From assembly GCF_963675165.1 (NCBI RefSeq), contig NC_087392.1, forward strand, positions 3,617,442 through 3,681,441: a stretch of DNA of 64,000 bases, in the 5' to 3' direction. The notes under the pieces were generated by a model. That model searched no databases. It was not told where the DNA came from and saw nothing but the letters and a program-made list of their open reading frames with translations. The position numbers and the translations under genes were made by a program. Positions 53,301 through 64,000 of the stretch are shown here, piece by piece. The number at the start of each line of letters is the position of its first letter. The first letter of the stretch is position 1. The DNA comes from Halichondria panicea. Lineage: Eukaryota > Porifera > Demospongiae > Suberitida > Halichondriidae.

Positions 53301-54104
53301 GGGTCGCAAAGGTATAGTAGTGAGGTTTACGTTGGTACTGTACACATATTTGGAGTGTTACGCAGTTTCTACTAAATTTTTTGACTAGTGCATGTACTAA
53401 ATTTTTTCTCAGCGATCCTCAGCCTCAAGTATACCTGAAAAAGAGTACCTGAGGTGTCAGGTTTGCAGACAGAAGGTGGGTCGATTTATTGTTGCTGACT
53501 TAAAGTCACTTTTGATCATACAGTATCGTATAAAGAGGTTCTCTTACTTGTGTGTTCCCAGAGGTCTACAGCGAAAGTAAGCTGTTATTGGTTAGTTCAC
53601 TGCCACTCATAAACACAATTATTTTCAGACACTGGGTGCAGTTGTTTGTGGTTTTGTTTATCCTGGGAGCTTCTGTGGCTGGTTGTGTATATGCTGGTAA
53701 ACACCCATCGCTCAATGATACAGTCAAGATTGCAATCATCTCGTGTGTAGTTGTGTTCAATGCTATCCTGCTCAAGTGAGTAGAGTATATTATATTGCCA
53801 TGATTAAATGTTCTGCAGGACATGTATGACTTAGAGTCCTATCTAGCACTTTTGTATTTTATTCAGACTGCTTGGTTGTGGAATGGTGCTCGCTTGGAGA
53901 AGGTCGAAGTACACTACAATTGACATCAGGGGAATCTCTGTGGATAAATGGCGAAGGAGAATTGAGCAGCGAACAGGCGAAGACACCCCCCAGGAAAATG
54001 TTTTTGATGAAACATCAAACACTCTGGTTAGCAGTGTACGCTATGCCAGCACTACACAAAGTGTTACGATTGAGTGTGAAGATAGTGTGGCTAATTCTGA
54101 ATGA
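47353..54104 (+). CDS. Multipass membrane protein: seven-helix region + RING-CH domain + two helices
   Basis: Twelve exons: 47353-47529, 48424-48504, 50862-51110, 51166-51432, 51826-52076, 52370-52424, 52471-52540, 53172-53311, 53413-53475, 53562-53576 (tentative), 53642-53775, 53867-54104; 579 aa. The N-terminal part has a Cys-rich segment (DPCFVNCSLGPDCFNGTCIC) and then about seven hydrophobic helices near residues 68-92, 117-138, 152-180, 197-219, 228-257, 280-303 and 315-338. This half is vaguely like THH1/TOM1 or GPR137 proteins. An acidic linker (EEDTESSPILREE) leads to a RING-CH (RINGv) domain: CWVC, PCHC, HRSC, then CQVC, the C4HC3 ligand set of MARCH E3 ligases. Two helices follow (LFVVLFILGASVAGCVY; IAIISCVVVFNAILL) and a cytosolic tail. 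The phases between the two halves agree, supporting one gene, but transcript evidence is lacking; two adjacent genes is the alternative. It would be expected to ubiquitinate membrane proteins. Confidence 0.65.
48780..48976. mobile_element. CCGTATAGCGGG-family MITE, decayed
   Basis: GGGGATTAATTTTCGCTGAT at the left and GTCTCGCTATACGGTAA at the right, with ATTCCACGAA words inside. It lies in intron 2 of the 7TM-RING-CH gene. Confidence 0.45.
49150..49900. repeat. Dispersed repeat with an ATGGC(A/G)A(A/G) GGCATTAGCA-type ORF start
   Basis: It shares with 19.54-20.4 kb, in the same order, the CCTCGAGGC-GTAGCCGCACGA block, the (GT)n tract, GAAGGCTGTTGCAGTCTCTT, TTTCTATTCAA, a CCTGGTAAGCCACAAAC-like block and finally an ATG opening MAKGISKRTLATL (MARGISTVPLAAL in the other copy). 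The frame here runs 53 codons and ends at about 49893. Coding status is doubtful. Confidence 0.5.
50198..50301. repeat. Compact palindrome (hairpin) of ~104 bp
   Basis: The arms 50198-50230 and 50266-50301 pair with few mismatches: AATTTATGGCAGTAAATC on the left against GATTTACGTTGCCATAAATT on the right, with TGTCCACT at one end and AGTGGACA at the other. The ~35-nt loop is GC-rich and itself contains GGGC/GCCC pairs. It is in intron 2 of the 7TM-RING-CH gene, and could be a small MITE or a structured RNA. Confidence 0.7.
52121..52334. mobile_element. CCGTATAGCGGG-family MITE
   Basis: The left end ATACCGTATAGCGGGAATTT is followed by an interior shared with 24.64-24.84 kb (AATGCCAGGAAAC, TAACTGCTCTGCCCTC). 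The right end TTTCCTGCTATGCAGCATG is decayed. It lies in intron 5 of the 7TM-RING-CH gene. A solo end TACCGTATAGCGCGAAATTT is at about 52569. Confidence 0.55.
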
Positions 54105-54903
54105 ACTGTATAATTAGCTTCTGCCAACTTTTGTGTAATAAACTGTCGTAATGATCAGTGTATGCCTGTGGTTTCTTAACTATGCTATAGTCTACAGGTT
54201 CACAATTATAATTATAACCGTCTTCAAGCGGCCTAGCCTGGAATCGAGGGCTTTTCATGTTGTCAGCACTGAGTGATTATACAATAGACTCTCGCTATTC
54301 CAGCTCTCTGAAGTACGGCTACCTCAATATACCGGGCACGTATTGCTCATGCATGTATTGCTAGCTACATGTAGCACAAACAACTTGTCTGAAATGCGGC
54401 TTTGTATACTGGCCAGTAGTGACTACCGATTTTAAACTTACATTTTATATATGTATGACGTTTTGCATTCTGCTCTCCATTTCAGTGTAATCTAGGGTTA
54501 GCTAAGGTTATCTGATTAATTATCCTAGAGACAGAACTGCAAAATTAGCCATTAGATTCGACCTTTTAGCCACGGCCGAGGTTCCAATACACAAAGGCGC
54601 TATAATAATTCTACTAAGCCAAAGTCAAAGTAAAGAGAAACCAGGCATAAATCGTAAAAACACACAACACAGGAAATAACTACATTTTACAAGTGTGTGA
54701 TTCATATAGAATTATAGAAAACTACATGCTGTCATTCAAGCGAGTCATTATTATTACAATCAAGAGTTCATGTTGCAATCAATAATCACTATAAACTCGT
54801 ATTACAATCAAGAGTTCATGTTGCAATCAATAATCACTATAAACTCGTATTACAATCAACAGTTCATGTTGCAATCAATAATCACTATAAACTCGTATTA
54901 CAA
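54105..54903. other. Convergent intergenic region with a MITE remnant and a 48-bp tandem repeat
   Basis: A fourth Tigger-like element begins at 54282 (CAATAGACTCTCGCTATTCC after TA) and decays by about 54590 without a right end. At about 54756-54900 a 48-bp unit (ACAATCAAGAGTTCATGTTG and onward) is repeated three times; the periodic frame over it is a by-product. No gene is seen between the two stop codons. Confidence 0.75.
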
Positions 54904-57900
54904 TTACATGTGTAATTGGAGACCTTGTTCATCGATCCCTGCCTCATATATAACAAAGTTGCACAATTCAGGAGTTTCTGCAACAATCCTGCTGACTTCT
55001 TGTTTGTGGGCGGGGTCTTTGACGATAGCAAACATAAACCCTCCTCCACCTGCTCCAGCAAGACTGGATCCTGTACAAAATGTAGTGATTCAATTAAGAT
55101 ATCACAACACTACATGATTGTATGACGTTGCACTTTTGAATCCACCAATTGAAAATGAATGGAGGGAGGCATTGAATTTTATTGGGGCAGCACTAGCTCA
55201 TGCAGGTTTGATTTGAAAGCCGTAGTGTAGCTGTTTAATGCATGAACATAATACATGTATATACGCACCATAGAGGAAGTCATTAGCCTTCTTGACGAAG
55301 AGCGCAACTACCTCTGGTACTGAACCTAAAGAACAGTGTCATATTTTATTTGACAAAAATTTGACATCATTTCTATAACTCACCAGGTGCCATGGCCAGT
55401 TTGTGGCCCTGATACGTAGAAAGGCATGCACCCAACTCGGCAATATCACCTGCATGTTATATTACAGTGTTGAATAAAAATTATGAAAACGCTCACAGCA
55501 CTCATGCACGTTCCACAAGACATAATTATCAGAGTGAATATATACACATAATACATAATAATTATTATTGAAGCCATAGGTTAAAAATATGCAGTTATAC
55601 GCTGGCATCACCTGTCTCTACGGCTCTCGCTGCTGCCTCGGCATTGCTCACCAAGTCACCAACAGTCTGCACAACAGCTGCCTCACGAGAATGCCAGTTA
55701 CGTAACACATCCTAGAGTGAGGTCACATTTACACAAACAGTCGTACTGCGTACTACCACTGGTAATAGATGTGTGTGTATGCTTGGGAGTCAGCTATGAG
55801 TCCCCCTACATCCTGAACAACAGAAAGAGAGTTCTAATAGAAGCCAATCTTACCAACCTGCAGAAGGTTCCTAGCCAGCCTTGTTTTCCCAGTGTAAATG
55901 AGAAGCAACCGGTCATTAAGTTCTCGGAGAAAGTTTGGAGCTGGTGTAAGCTGTTTAGTTGAGATTTTCACAGGGAGTCCTTTCTGAGAACGGGACATTT
56001 TGATTCCCCCATACAACCCCCCGCACTGATCCTGCCACCCACCCCCAGTAGTGAGTAGCTGCTCCAGGTGGAGGATCTGGACACAGAGGAAAGCGGTCTC
56101 AACTCAAGGTGTACATATCCACATATAACAATCAGGTGTGTGTGTCATCAAAATTAAACAGTGAATTTAGAATGGCTTGTAACTAACACTTATACCACAC
56201 CTACGTCACTACAAATTGATCTCATTGGTCAACAGCTGTATGATACATAGAAAAATAACATACAGCCCCAGGCATGCACAGTTTCATTTGTTCAAGAAAG
56301 TAAGCAAACAGAAAGGTGCCATGCATGCTTGACGGTACTAAGACTCCAAAGCGACAGCAGAAACACGAAAGCTGCTCGATCTCCAACAAGATAATTATTT
56401 TTGTTGAAGAGCTCTCAACTGCACGTCGAATGCACAACGCTTTGACTTAGGAAGCTCCTGAGTATCTATGGAAGACAACTTGTTGCTTAACTAGGTCTTT
56501 GACGGCTGCACAATCCGGCATAATAGCTTCGCTCTTTTTGCAATATGCATCGTGCACTGAATCGTTGTCAGGGGAAAGCAGCAAGTTTCGTTGAAATCTG
56601 GAGGTGTTCTTTTTGTGTTTTGTATGATTTGTCATGGCAAAGTTACAGTTCAACTCACGGCATGTATGAGTGAGTCACGATTGTGTTCTTCTCCCATAGC
56701 TCGGTAGAGGGCAGCCAGATTACAACCACCAAGGATACTACTTGTACCCAGACCTGCATGTACGAGTGTGGACAGCTAGGGCTTGAAAGCAGTGGGAGAT
56801 AATTGTAAGACAACAGGTACATACCCGATCCCCGAGGGACATTTGAGAAAGACTGCAATTTAAAACCACACCCAAAACGTTCCATCAGTTGTTGTTCTAA
56901 AGAAACCGACGAGGGATATTGAACCACCCCGGCACAAATGAATGCAGCCTTGAGAAGTGCTCCTGGAGCATGTGGCTGGGAGTAGTCAGATAGGTGAGAG
57001 AGCTTTGTGAGTGTGATATTCTCAAGCTCTGTACCATCGCTAGACCAGAGGACAATCTGCAGCTTGGGCCTGGAAGGGAAAGGTGAGTGAGTTGTGAGTG
57101 TGTGCATTATGGTATGAATGTGAATGTACATGTAGTGGGATACTGGTCATGTTATGGTGTGATCTGAGTGTGCCAAGGATTGTGAAGCTGCAGGAGGAAT
57201 GAAAGCACAACGAGTGTTGATGCTGCAGTGAAAACTTTACGACTTAAAAGCTATATACATGTCGTTGTACACAATAATTATGTTTAGACATGTAACTCGC
57301 TACAAGATTAGTTACGGTGAAGAACCATGATACATCTGATCATGTATGTATGACTGTAATATACATTGTGTATGCAGCACACTTTAGACTTACTCAGCCA
57401 GCCTTTCTGCTGTTGCTTTTATTGGGTACTGCAAGATCACATCTTTAACATACTTTTCCACGTACATACGCACATTACCTCATTGTTGAGTTTCAATGAA
57501 AGAGTGACTACAGCCCCGCCAAACTCGTACGCAATTGGAGGTGTATCAGACCAACCCCCAGCAAGGTCCACACGAACAGGCGCCATAGCTGTAACTGTCT
57601 GACCAATTGCAGGAGGATCACATGGTGTTCCATTGATGAACTGTTTAGCCGTGGCAACTGCTCGACGAGTCAGTATCTGCCCAGCCTTCTCGTAGTGACG
57701 AGATGCTCGGATGATGCGATCCGGTCCACTGCTCCTATGATTAAAATAATTATAGAGTAACCTAAACAGCTACATGTACAAGCAGTCAAAAATCTACAAA
57801 ATGCGGACACGGAATACATTTGAAAGCTTTGATAAGATATCAATTGTCTAGAACCTCGATTATCCAGCTTGGTAAAATGAGCGTGTTCCTTAATGCACAT

Positions 57901-60900
57901 GTGCAATTAACAGCTGTTACCATGGACACAGGCTCTGCACGTGCCACGTGCTCTAAATTTGAACTGCTGTTGATCAATTAAGTGGGTGGATCAAGGCATG
58001 GTTTATCCATTCGATTATCCGGTCATTTACTTATCCGGCCTACCTTTGGAACCAGGTGTCTGGATAATCGAGGTTCTACTGTACCAAAATACAGATTGGG
58101 GTACTGGCCAAATTTTCTGATGAAAATTTACTCACTCCTCTATCCAATTGGCTCTCTCTGCAGAAAGAGCTTCTGTTCCCTCCAGTAACTTGCCCTCCTA
58201 CGTACAGTGCATACATGTACAAGATTACAGCTACATGTACGAGCATCACTACCTCAAGGAGAGAGAATGCCAACTGCCATGACAAGTTGGCTGCTGGTCC
58301 CGCCCTAATGCCTGCCTCCCCCGCCATAAAGCCAAGCATGTCTGCTATGCATGCATACACTCGACACACAATGCTGGAGTTGGTATGCACCTGCTTCACA
58401 ACTGAGAAAGTGAAATTAAATATAATTGTGCTTGCTGTGACTATAGATACTTGAATGCTGCTAGTGCATAGGACTCTTTCTTAGTCTAGTCGTACTACAT
58501 AGACGTATTACATAGATAAATTTCTCTGTAATTGTTATTATATACCAGACAGTGGCTACGGCTAGGAAAATATAAATTAAAAAAAGTGCTCATGTTACAC
58601 ATGTACCTTGATCAAGCATGCTGAGGATCTCGTACTGCCTTTTTTCAATAAGAGAGGCTTTGAAGAATGAGAGGAAGCACACCGTAGCGTTTTCTTTGAG
58701 TGCATTGACCACCCTCTCCTTTTGAAGTTGGAAGTTGATGTTCCTGTGAAACAAACATAGGACCAATAATCTCTGTATCAAGGACATCAACTTTCGACAC
58801 GCATGCATCAGTCAATGTGTTAGGTGTACACTTTATGGCAGTTCAAATACATGGGTTTTTGCGTGTGGATGTCTACTGACCTCATTGTGGTAAATTCTGC
58901 ATTACAGTCGACACAGCTAAGTATATCATGTAGTGAGACCCTCCACGAAGATCGCCACCTGTTTATAAGTGGAGATCAACAAACAGGTCATTACTAACAT
59001 TGCTATTCTCACCTCTCCAGTGTATCTGAGTCTTGGCCATTCAAGATGAGCCACATAGTCTCTTTGATGCCAACATCAGCACTTGTGTGGGCTGCCACAT
59101 ATAGCTTGGCATGCAACAATGATCGAGGCTACAAGATTAATAATTATTATTATGCAAACGAGTAGAGTATCTCAAACACAAAAATATTCGCAGATAGCAA
59201 TCAGTATGAGTAATAGTGCCAGAGGTGTATACACAACGTAAAGTTGTTCCATGTTTGTCTTCGTATTCCAGCTGTAACTGTTCAACGATTGCAACAAGAA
59301 TAACAACTAACAGTTTCTAGCCACGTTTTCTTAGTTAAGATCCGTGGGTTGGAATCAAGGCTGTAATAAACCTCCTGAGGAGCAATTTCAGTTTGTATTT
59401 ATGCTAACAAGCCCTCAATTTGCATTAGCTTAGTGTAGGCCTACACCAGGAGCAGATTTTTTTTTATTAATTACAACCTTCCGTTTGTCGTAGTTCCAGG
59501 ATGTACAATGTAAGTGTATTACGGGCTCACACCAGTACATATAATTATCTGATTCAGAAAGCTGTTGACTTTAATTGTGGCCAAAGGTGTTTTAAATTCA
59601 CATACAATTTACTGCAATCTACGATGGAAGTTTCACTTACAAAAATTATGCACCTTGAAATTACATGTAGGTGCTCTACGGTACACATAGGTTGGCATCA
59701 AATGTTAAAATTAACATTTTGGGCACCTAGCTTGTGCTAAATCTAGTATTCGCGTCAGATACACATCAATACCACTTCAAATCGTACGTTGATCCCACAT
59801 GTACACGTAAGTAAGTTAGTCGATTACAATAGTAATTAATAAGCAGTAATGCATATAAATTTTGCAGGAAGCGCATGCATACTTACTGCTCCAGGTAGCC
59901 ATAAATCAGAGCTCTGAATCCCAGTCCGCTGAAACAGATGCTCCCACGGATGGTTACAAAATGAGGCAGTAGATTGGACTCCACTCTCTCCTTCATACTC
60001 GTTGATAATACGATCATTGATACCATATGTTACCATGACAGGGTGGCTGGTTTTGGTGTGCCCATGGCCAAGTGTAACGTGGAGTTCCTGCATTGCAATA
60101 TTGTCCGGTATTGTCTTGGGCAGGAACATGTAGCTAGTAGCCTGAAAGAGTTAGAAGCAAAAAATGATGTGCATGTACGCGAACAAACAATGGCATAAAA
60201 TCACTTGTAAATTATAACAACATTCATGCTACAGTCACCTGAAGTTCCGCAAATCTGTCTCCTAGACCAGATAAAAAACAATTGGCTCCGACAGTGATTG
60301 GTGCCTATAGGAATAATAAGCACACATGTAAACATCTTTCAGGAAACTGAGGTATTACGCTCAAAAGTCTGATAACGAGAATACAACACTAGCATTGGTG
60401 GACGCAAGTTACTAGTTACTTGAAGCTGGCAGTTTATCAGCACACTCCCTGTCCCCAGCTTAGCATCAGGGTGAACGATAGAGTTGATCACAAGTGAGTC
60501 TGCCCCTGACTGTGGACAGATAAGATGTGTTAGGAAGTTACGTTGTACATGTTGTATGTAGATTACCTTTTCGTGATGGTATCTATGCAACATGTGACTG
60601 GCCACATACTGGAGGTAGTCATGCTGGGCACCCCTGAGCTGAACTAAAATGAATTACATGTAGTTGTAAAAAGTGAGCTTAATAAAAACCAAAATGTACG
60701 CCTCAAATAAATTAAAGAAATTAGGCCTTTGCAAAGAAACAGATAACTTCAAACTGCAAACTACGTACAAAGGCAGTATGCCTATACATGTACCTGCTCT
60801 CATGCTGGTTCCACGCAGTGCCTCCCACAGCTTCTCTCTAGCTCTCTTCAAAAGTGGGTTCAGGTTGGTGGGGGTCAAGATGACATGTTTGAATGCTCCA

Positions 60901-62503
60901 CCCACATACTCTTCCTTGTCTAAGTCCGTTGTCATGCAAAGAAGAATGTCAAAGAACAACGACAGCTGCATGTGTAAGAGGAGACAATATTGGCAGGATT
61001 TCATCTAGTGGGGGAGAGGGGGGCAGGGGTGAACCTTCTCCCCCAAATGTTTGTAGAATAATGACATCATCACATTAGTACTGTCTATGATGTGCAGTAT
61101 GTAATTCATTACAAACCTCCTCCCCCCCCAAATTTAGATGAAACCCTGATAGGGGAAAGGTGTCGAAACAAGAGTTACATGTATAAGAAAATGTCCATAT
61201 CAACTTACAGACAGTGGCTTCGCCCCGTTGTCTAGTCCAATATAAGTGCAGGCATCAAGGGGAGGGGTGTTGTGCAACTCTAGCAGCAATTCCGACACAC
61301 CAGGGCCAAAATACACTATCCCTGACAGCTGCAAACACAAACAGAGGATACAATGATATGAATAGGCAAATTGCACGATCTGGTTGACGCATACCATGTC
61401 ACATGACCCATCTTTTTGAACAAACTGTTGGATCACATTTTTTCCTCCTTGGTGGACAATCTGAGCAAACTCACCCTGTGAGAGATAAATAGACATAATT
61501 ATGAATGGTGAGTTATGTGATTAACATTCAGAGTTGACTAAACATACTTACATTCTCATTGATCTGACAAGCTCCATGCAACATTGTGTGGTTAGGAGTG
61601 GAGCGAAGAGTAAATACTGCTACTGCACTCTCAAACGTACTGAGGTCTACTATGTCTGAGGAGTTACATGTATGTTGCAGTTATATGTACCTAGACTCCA
61701 ATAAGCCAAAATCAACAATTATAGTACAACGGGCATGGCTGGTTTTTATACAGAGGCGGCCATTAAATTATGCCCCTCTACAAAAATCACAAATTAAGTG
61801 GTTGCTCCCTCACCAACTGGCAAATTGCAAACATACCGCGCTGTAGACTCACCGATTTTAGAGGGTAATGTAATCAGCATATCAGTGGAGCATACCCATA
61901 CCCCTGGAGGGGGGCAGGGGGAGAGCTTGCTCAAGATCTCCAGAAGGTGATCAATGTTGGTCTTCAACTCAGTTTGGCCTATGCTAGACTCCTCCTTCCT
62001 CATTAAAGGGGTCTGGGGCGGGATTGATCCTGGATAAGGAATGAAGGCATGGCCGCAAGGGCTGAATGGAAACGTAGCACCCTGTGGAAGAGTAGTGTAC
62101 ATGAAGTAATTACAGCAATTGCAGAGTTTAAACTCGCCAGTAGTAGGATAAGGATCTTGGAATTGCGAAACACGTCACCAGTAACAACCTAAGACGTGAA
62201 AACAATGATATGAATTACTAGATGGTGACCAATACCAACAGCTAATGGGAAACTATACATTGTAGTAAGTTAGTGAAAGTTTGCTAAACAAATTTTGAGT
62301 AGGCCTACATGTACGAGTGAATATTCATGTGTAGCCGGCGATTGTTCCAACCTTAAGACCCTGGAGTGCTGTTAGTCTCTCAGCCACACAGAGGAGGGCA
62401 TTTAGAGCAGCACTACCACTCCCTATGTTCGGCTTGGGGTCATCCACAGCAAGAAGGAGGGCAGAGGGGGAAATCAGCCCCTTCTTTTGGCGGATCTTCA
62501 ACT
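54904..62503 (-). CDS. FCSK: L-fucose kinase (fucokinase), 5' exon missing from the model
   Basis: Twenty-four exons, read downwards: 62352-62503, 62138-62188, 61853-62081, 61552-61655, 61395-61475, 61209-61328, 60794-60965, 60567-60643, 60420-60509, 60239-60304, 59887-60141, 59013-59128, 58881-58958, 58607-58743, 58253-58401, 58136-58197, 57479-57734, 56825-57062, 56659-56753, 55858-56076, 55612-55711, 55384-55449, 55269-55325, 54904-55070; about 1045 aa, against roughly 1080 in mammals. It makes fucose-1-phosphate in the GDP-fucose salvage pathway. The N-terminal half is the pyrophosphorylase-like fold ([43 protein letters not shown]); the C-terminal half is a GHMP kinase with [28 protein letters not shown], the ATP loop [26 protein letters not shown] and AGAGGGGF. 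The start of exon 57062 is uncertain (57069 is possible). The second intron appears to use a GC donor. About 35 N-terminal residues were not found upstream. Confidence 0.92.
57847..58080. mobile_element. Tigger-like MITE with GAACCTCGATTATCC ends
   Basis: TAGAACCTCGATTATCCAGC at the left and GGATAATCGAGGTTCTACTG at the right are inverted repeats, followed by TA. A further inner TTATCCGG occurs twice. About 234 bp, non-coding, inside a fucokinase intron. A different subfamily from the CAGTAGACTCTCG copies. Confidence 0.7.
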
Positions 62504-64000
62504 CTATGATTGAAGGAGCAGTCAATTCGGTTTATAATTACTGGGGAAGGGATGAGAGCATGCTAATTGGGCGAGCAAATCGAGCCCTACACTAGCGACT
62601 TAAACAAAATGTGTATGTTTATATCGTATGTCGCTTGATTGAATCAAACAAAACTTGCGCTCTTCGCCTTACTCAATGAGTCTCGCTCAATTCAAAAATT
62701 ACATTCTTCATCTTAAGTCGTTTGATTGATGTTTCGCTCGTCCTACATTCTCCTAGTCGTAAAATCTCAGCCACATGTGCCTTTGTTGATGTAATTACAA
62801 CACTCCAAAAATGTATTACACTTTTTAAGTGGTTGCATATTTTAGAACCCAGCTGGCGCTTTAATATGTGCTTTTGTGCTACAGCTAGTCGAGTCAGGTG
62901 TAGTGTAGAGAGCAATCTCACCTAGATACGAAGGTCAATTGACATTCAATTTTAGTCACTGTATTAATTTTACAGTTGCATCTGGACAGTAACAGCTGTT
63001 CATTAGAAATAATAATCTAAAGGCGTGTTTGAGATACAAAACACACCTCTTTATATAAGCACCCTAGTAGGGCGGAGCCAAATTTGGATGCTTGTATAGG
63101 GTTGGGCACCACTGCATGCTATGTCAGGTTTTGTTCCTGCTGCAGAAATTTGCAGCTCAATCAGATTGCAGGTTCAAATGCTGAAGGTGTGGCTCATTAA
63201 TGAACGAGTCAGTAACTAGCCATTCTCCAAAATGCAGCAATAGTAGACAAGCCAGCTTGAGCCAGGAACACACCAAGTCAAATTTAGAACTAGTGGCATG
63301 CAAAATTGACTCTTGCAGTAGCATTCTAACACTTAGCTTTGCAGTTTCGCCCACTTAGAATTAATCATTTTATGCTTCGCCACACCCTAAAACTAAGTAC
63401 CAGTAGAAAAAATCTGGCATTGCAGTGGGTACCCAACCCGGTACCCTACGCAAGTGTCCAGGGTTTGGCTCCGCCCAACTTAAATAAGACCCTAAAAAAG
63501 TTAGGTTGGCGCTTCTTAAAATTGGCAGAGCTGGCACTTAAATTACAGTAGCTCTGTAAGTGCATCAGCTACAGTAGTGCAATAGAGCGATGGACACCAA
63601 AGTTTTACCTTTTCTGAAAGAGTATGCACTCTCCCTGTTCTGACAGGTGCACACAATAGCATCCCAGCAAGACATCCTGGACTAGACATGTACACATGCA
63701 TGTGTGTACGTAGGTATCTAGCTCTAAGGCCGGGGCTGGGGGCAATGAAGATAGTATAGTAGAGGGAGAAGGATACTTTCGGCAGGGCAAGGGCTGTGGA
63801 CACAATCACGTGCACAACTTTTGCTGAGCTGGCACAGCTTATCCTGAGCGCGCTTACCTGACCATGGCATGCCATAAGCGCGCCCCTAACATCTTCTCCC
63901 AGAGAAAAATAGGCCTGGGGACAAGGCTAGCGCGCCCCCAGATCCCTGCATAGAGTGCTTACCTCATACCTTGCGTACTGTAGACCAAGATTAGGCCTAG
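62504..64000. other. Fucokinase upstream region, no gene resolved
   Basis: The missing first exon of fucokinase should lie here or beyond the window, but none was convincing. At 62.6-62.77 kb is a segment shared with 8.26-8.35 kb (ACTTGCGCTCTTCGCCTTACTCAA against ACTTACGCTCTTTACCTTACTCAA, given here in part). At about 63060-63490 is an inverted repeat. The minus-strand frame 63875-63543 has ordinary composition but no family match. Confidence 0.45.
63060..63490. mobile_element. Palindromic MITE with GGCGGAGCCAAA ends
   Basis: The left side has GGGCGGAGCCAAA and AGGGTTGGGCACCACTGCA; the right side has the complements TGCAGTGGGTACCCAACCC and TTTGGCTCCGCCC. The centre also pairs around TTGCAGTAGCATTC. 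It is about 430 bp and non-coding. Confidence 0.65.

Noticed and set aside
53642-53775. Joining the RING-CH exon to 53631 instead of 53642
   Set aside because: That acceptor gives an in-frame stop unless the incoming phase is changed; 53642 keeps the helix frame.
54770-55117. Plus-strand frame with repeated ITINSYYNQ units
   Set aside because: Translation of the 48-bp tandem repeat running into the antisense of the last fucokinase exon.

Overview
This is eukaryotic nuclear DNA, almost certainly from an animal and probably a non-bilaterian such as a demosponge. That placement is an inference. It rests on animal-type gene families (copine, ubinuclein, SLC30A9, an NSUN7-like protein, full-length fucokinase, WHEP-HisRS), many short phase-conserved introns, very short intergenic spaces and a heavy load of small inverted-repeat transposons. 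Nothing prokaryotic, viral or CRISPR-like is visible. The spliced models were built by hand from splice sites, frame continuity and family similarity. Each complete model has a length divisible by three and no internal stop.

Layout from left to right: (1) 1-3.4 kb is repeats: a 0.5 kb tandem duplication, MITEs, one orphan terminal exon and a 21-bp minisatellite. (2) 3.4-10.2 kb, copine (+). (3) 10.5-11.8 kb, centrin (-), whose first coding exon is only the ATG. (4) 12.0-13.0 kb, V-ATPase proteolipid c (+). (5) 13.3-14.0 kb, SpoU/TrmH-type RNA ribose methyltransferase (-). (6) 14.5-24.4 kb, NSUN7-like copy A (+), with a RecQ scrap and a possible small membrane-protein gene (-) in its first intron. 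(7) 25.9-30.9 kb, ubinuclein (-). (8) 31.3-35.1 kb, SLC30A9/ZnT9 (+). (9) 35.2-41.5 kb, NSUN7-like copy B (-). (10) 42.4-47.2 kb, histidyl-tRNA synthetase (-). (11) 47.4-54.1 kb, an unrecognised protein joining a seven-pass membrane region to a RING-CH domain and two more membrane segments (+). (12) 54.9-62.5 kb, L-fucose kinase (-), with its 5' exon not found. (13) 62.5-64.0 kb is repeats.

Most neighbours alternate in strand, giving head-to-head pairs that must share short promoters (centrin/V-ATPase 244 bp, ubinuclein/SLC30A9 360 bp, HisRS/7TM-RING-CH 192 bp) and tail-to-tail pairs 220-260 bp apart. The genes are mostly housekeeping and do not form one pathway. NSUN7-like copies A and B form a large inverted duplication around ubinuclein and SLC30A9, and both lack the usual catalytic cysteine motif of the RNA m5C methyltransferase family.

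The most unusual items are the 7TM-RING-CH-2TM architecture, the inverted NSUN7-like pair, the start-codon-only exon of centrin, and several intronic inverted repeats able to form long hairpins.
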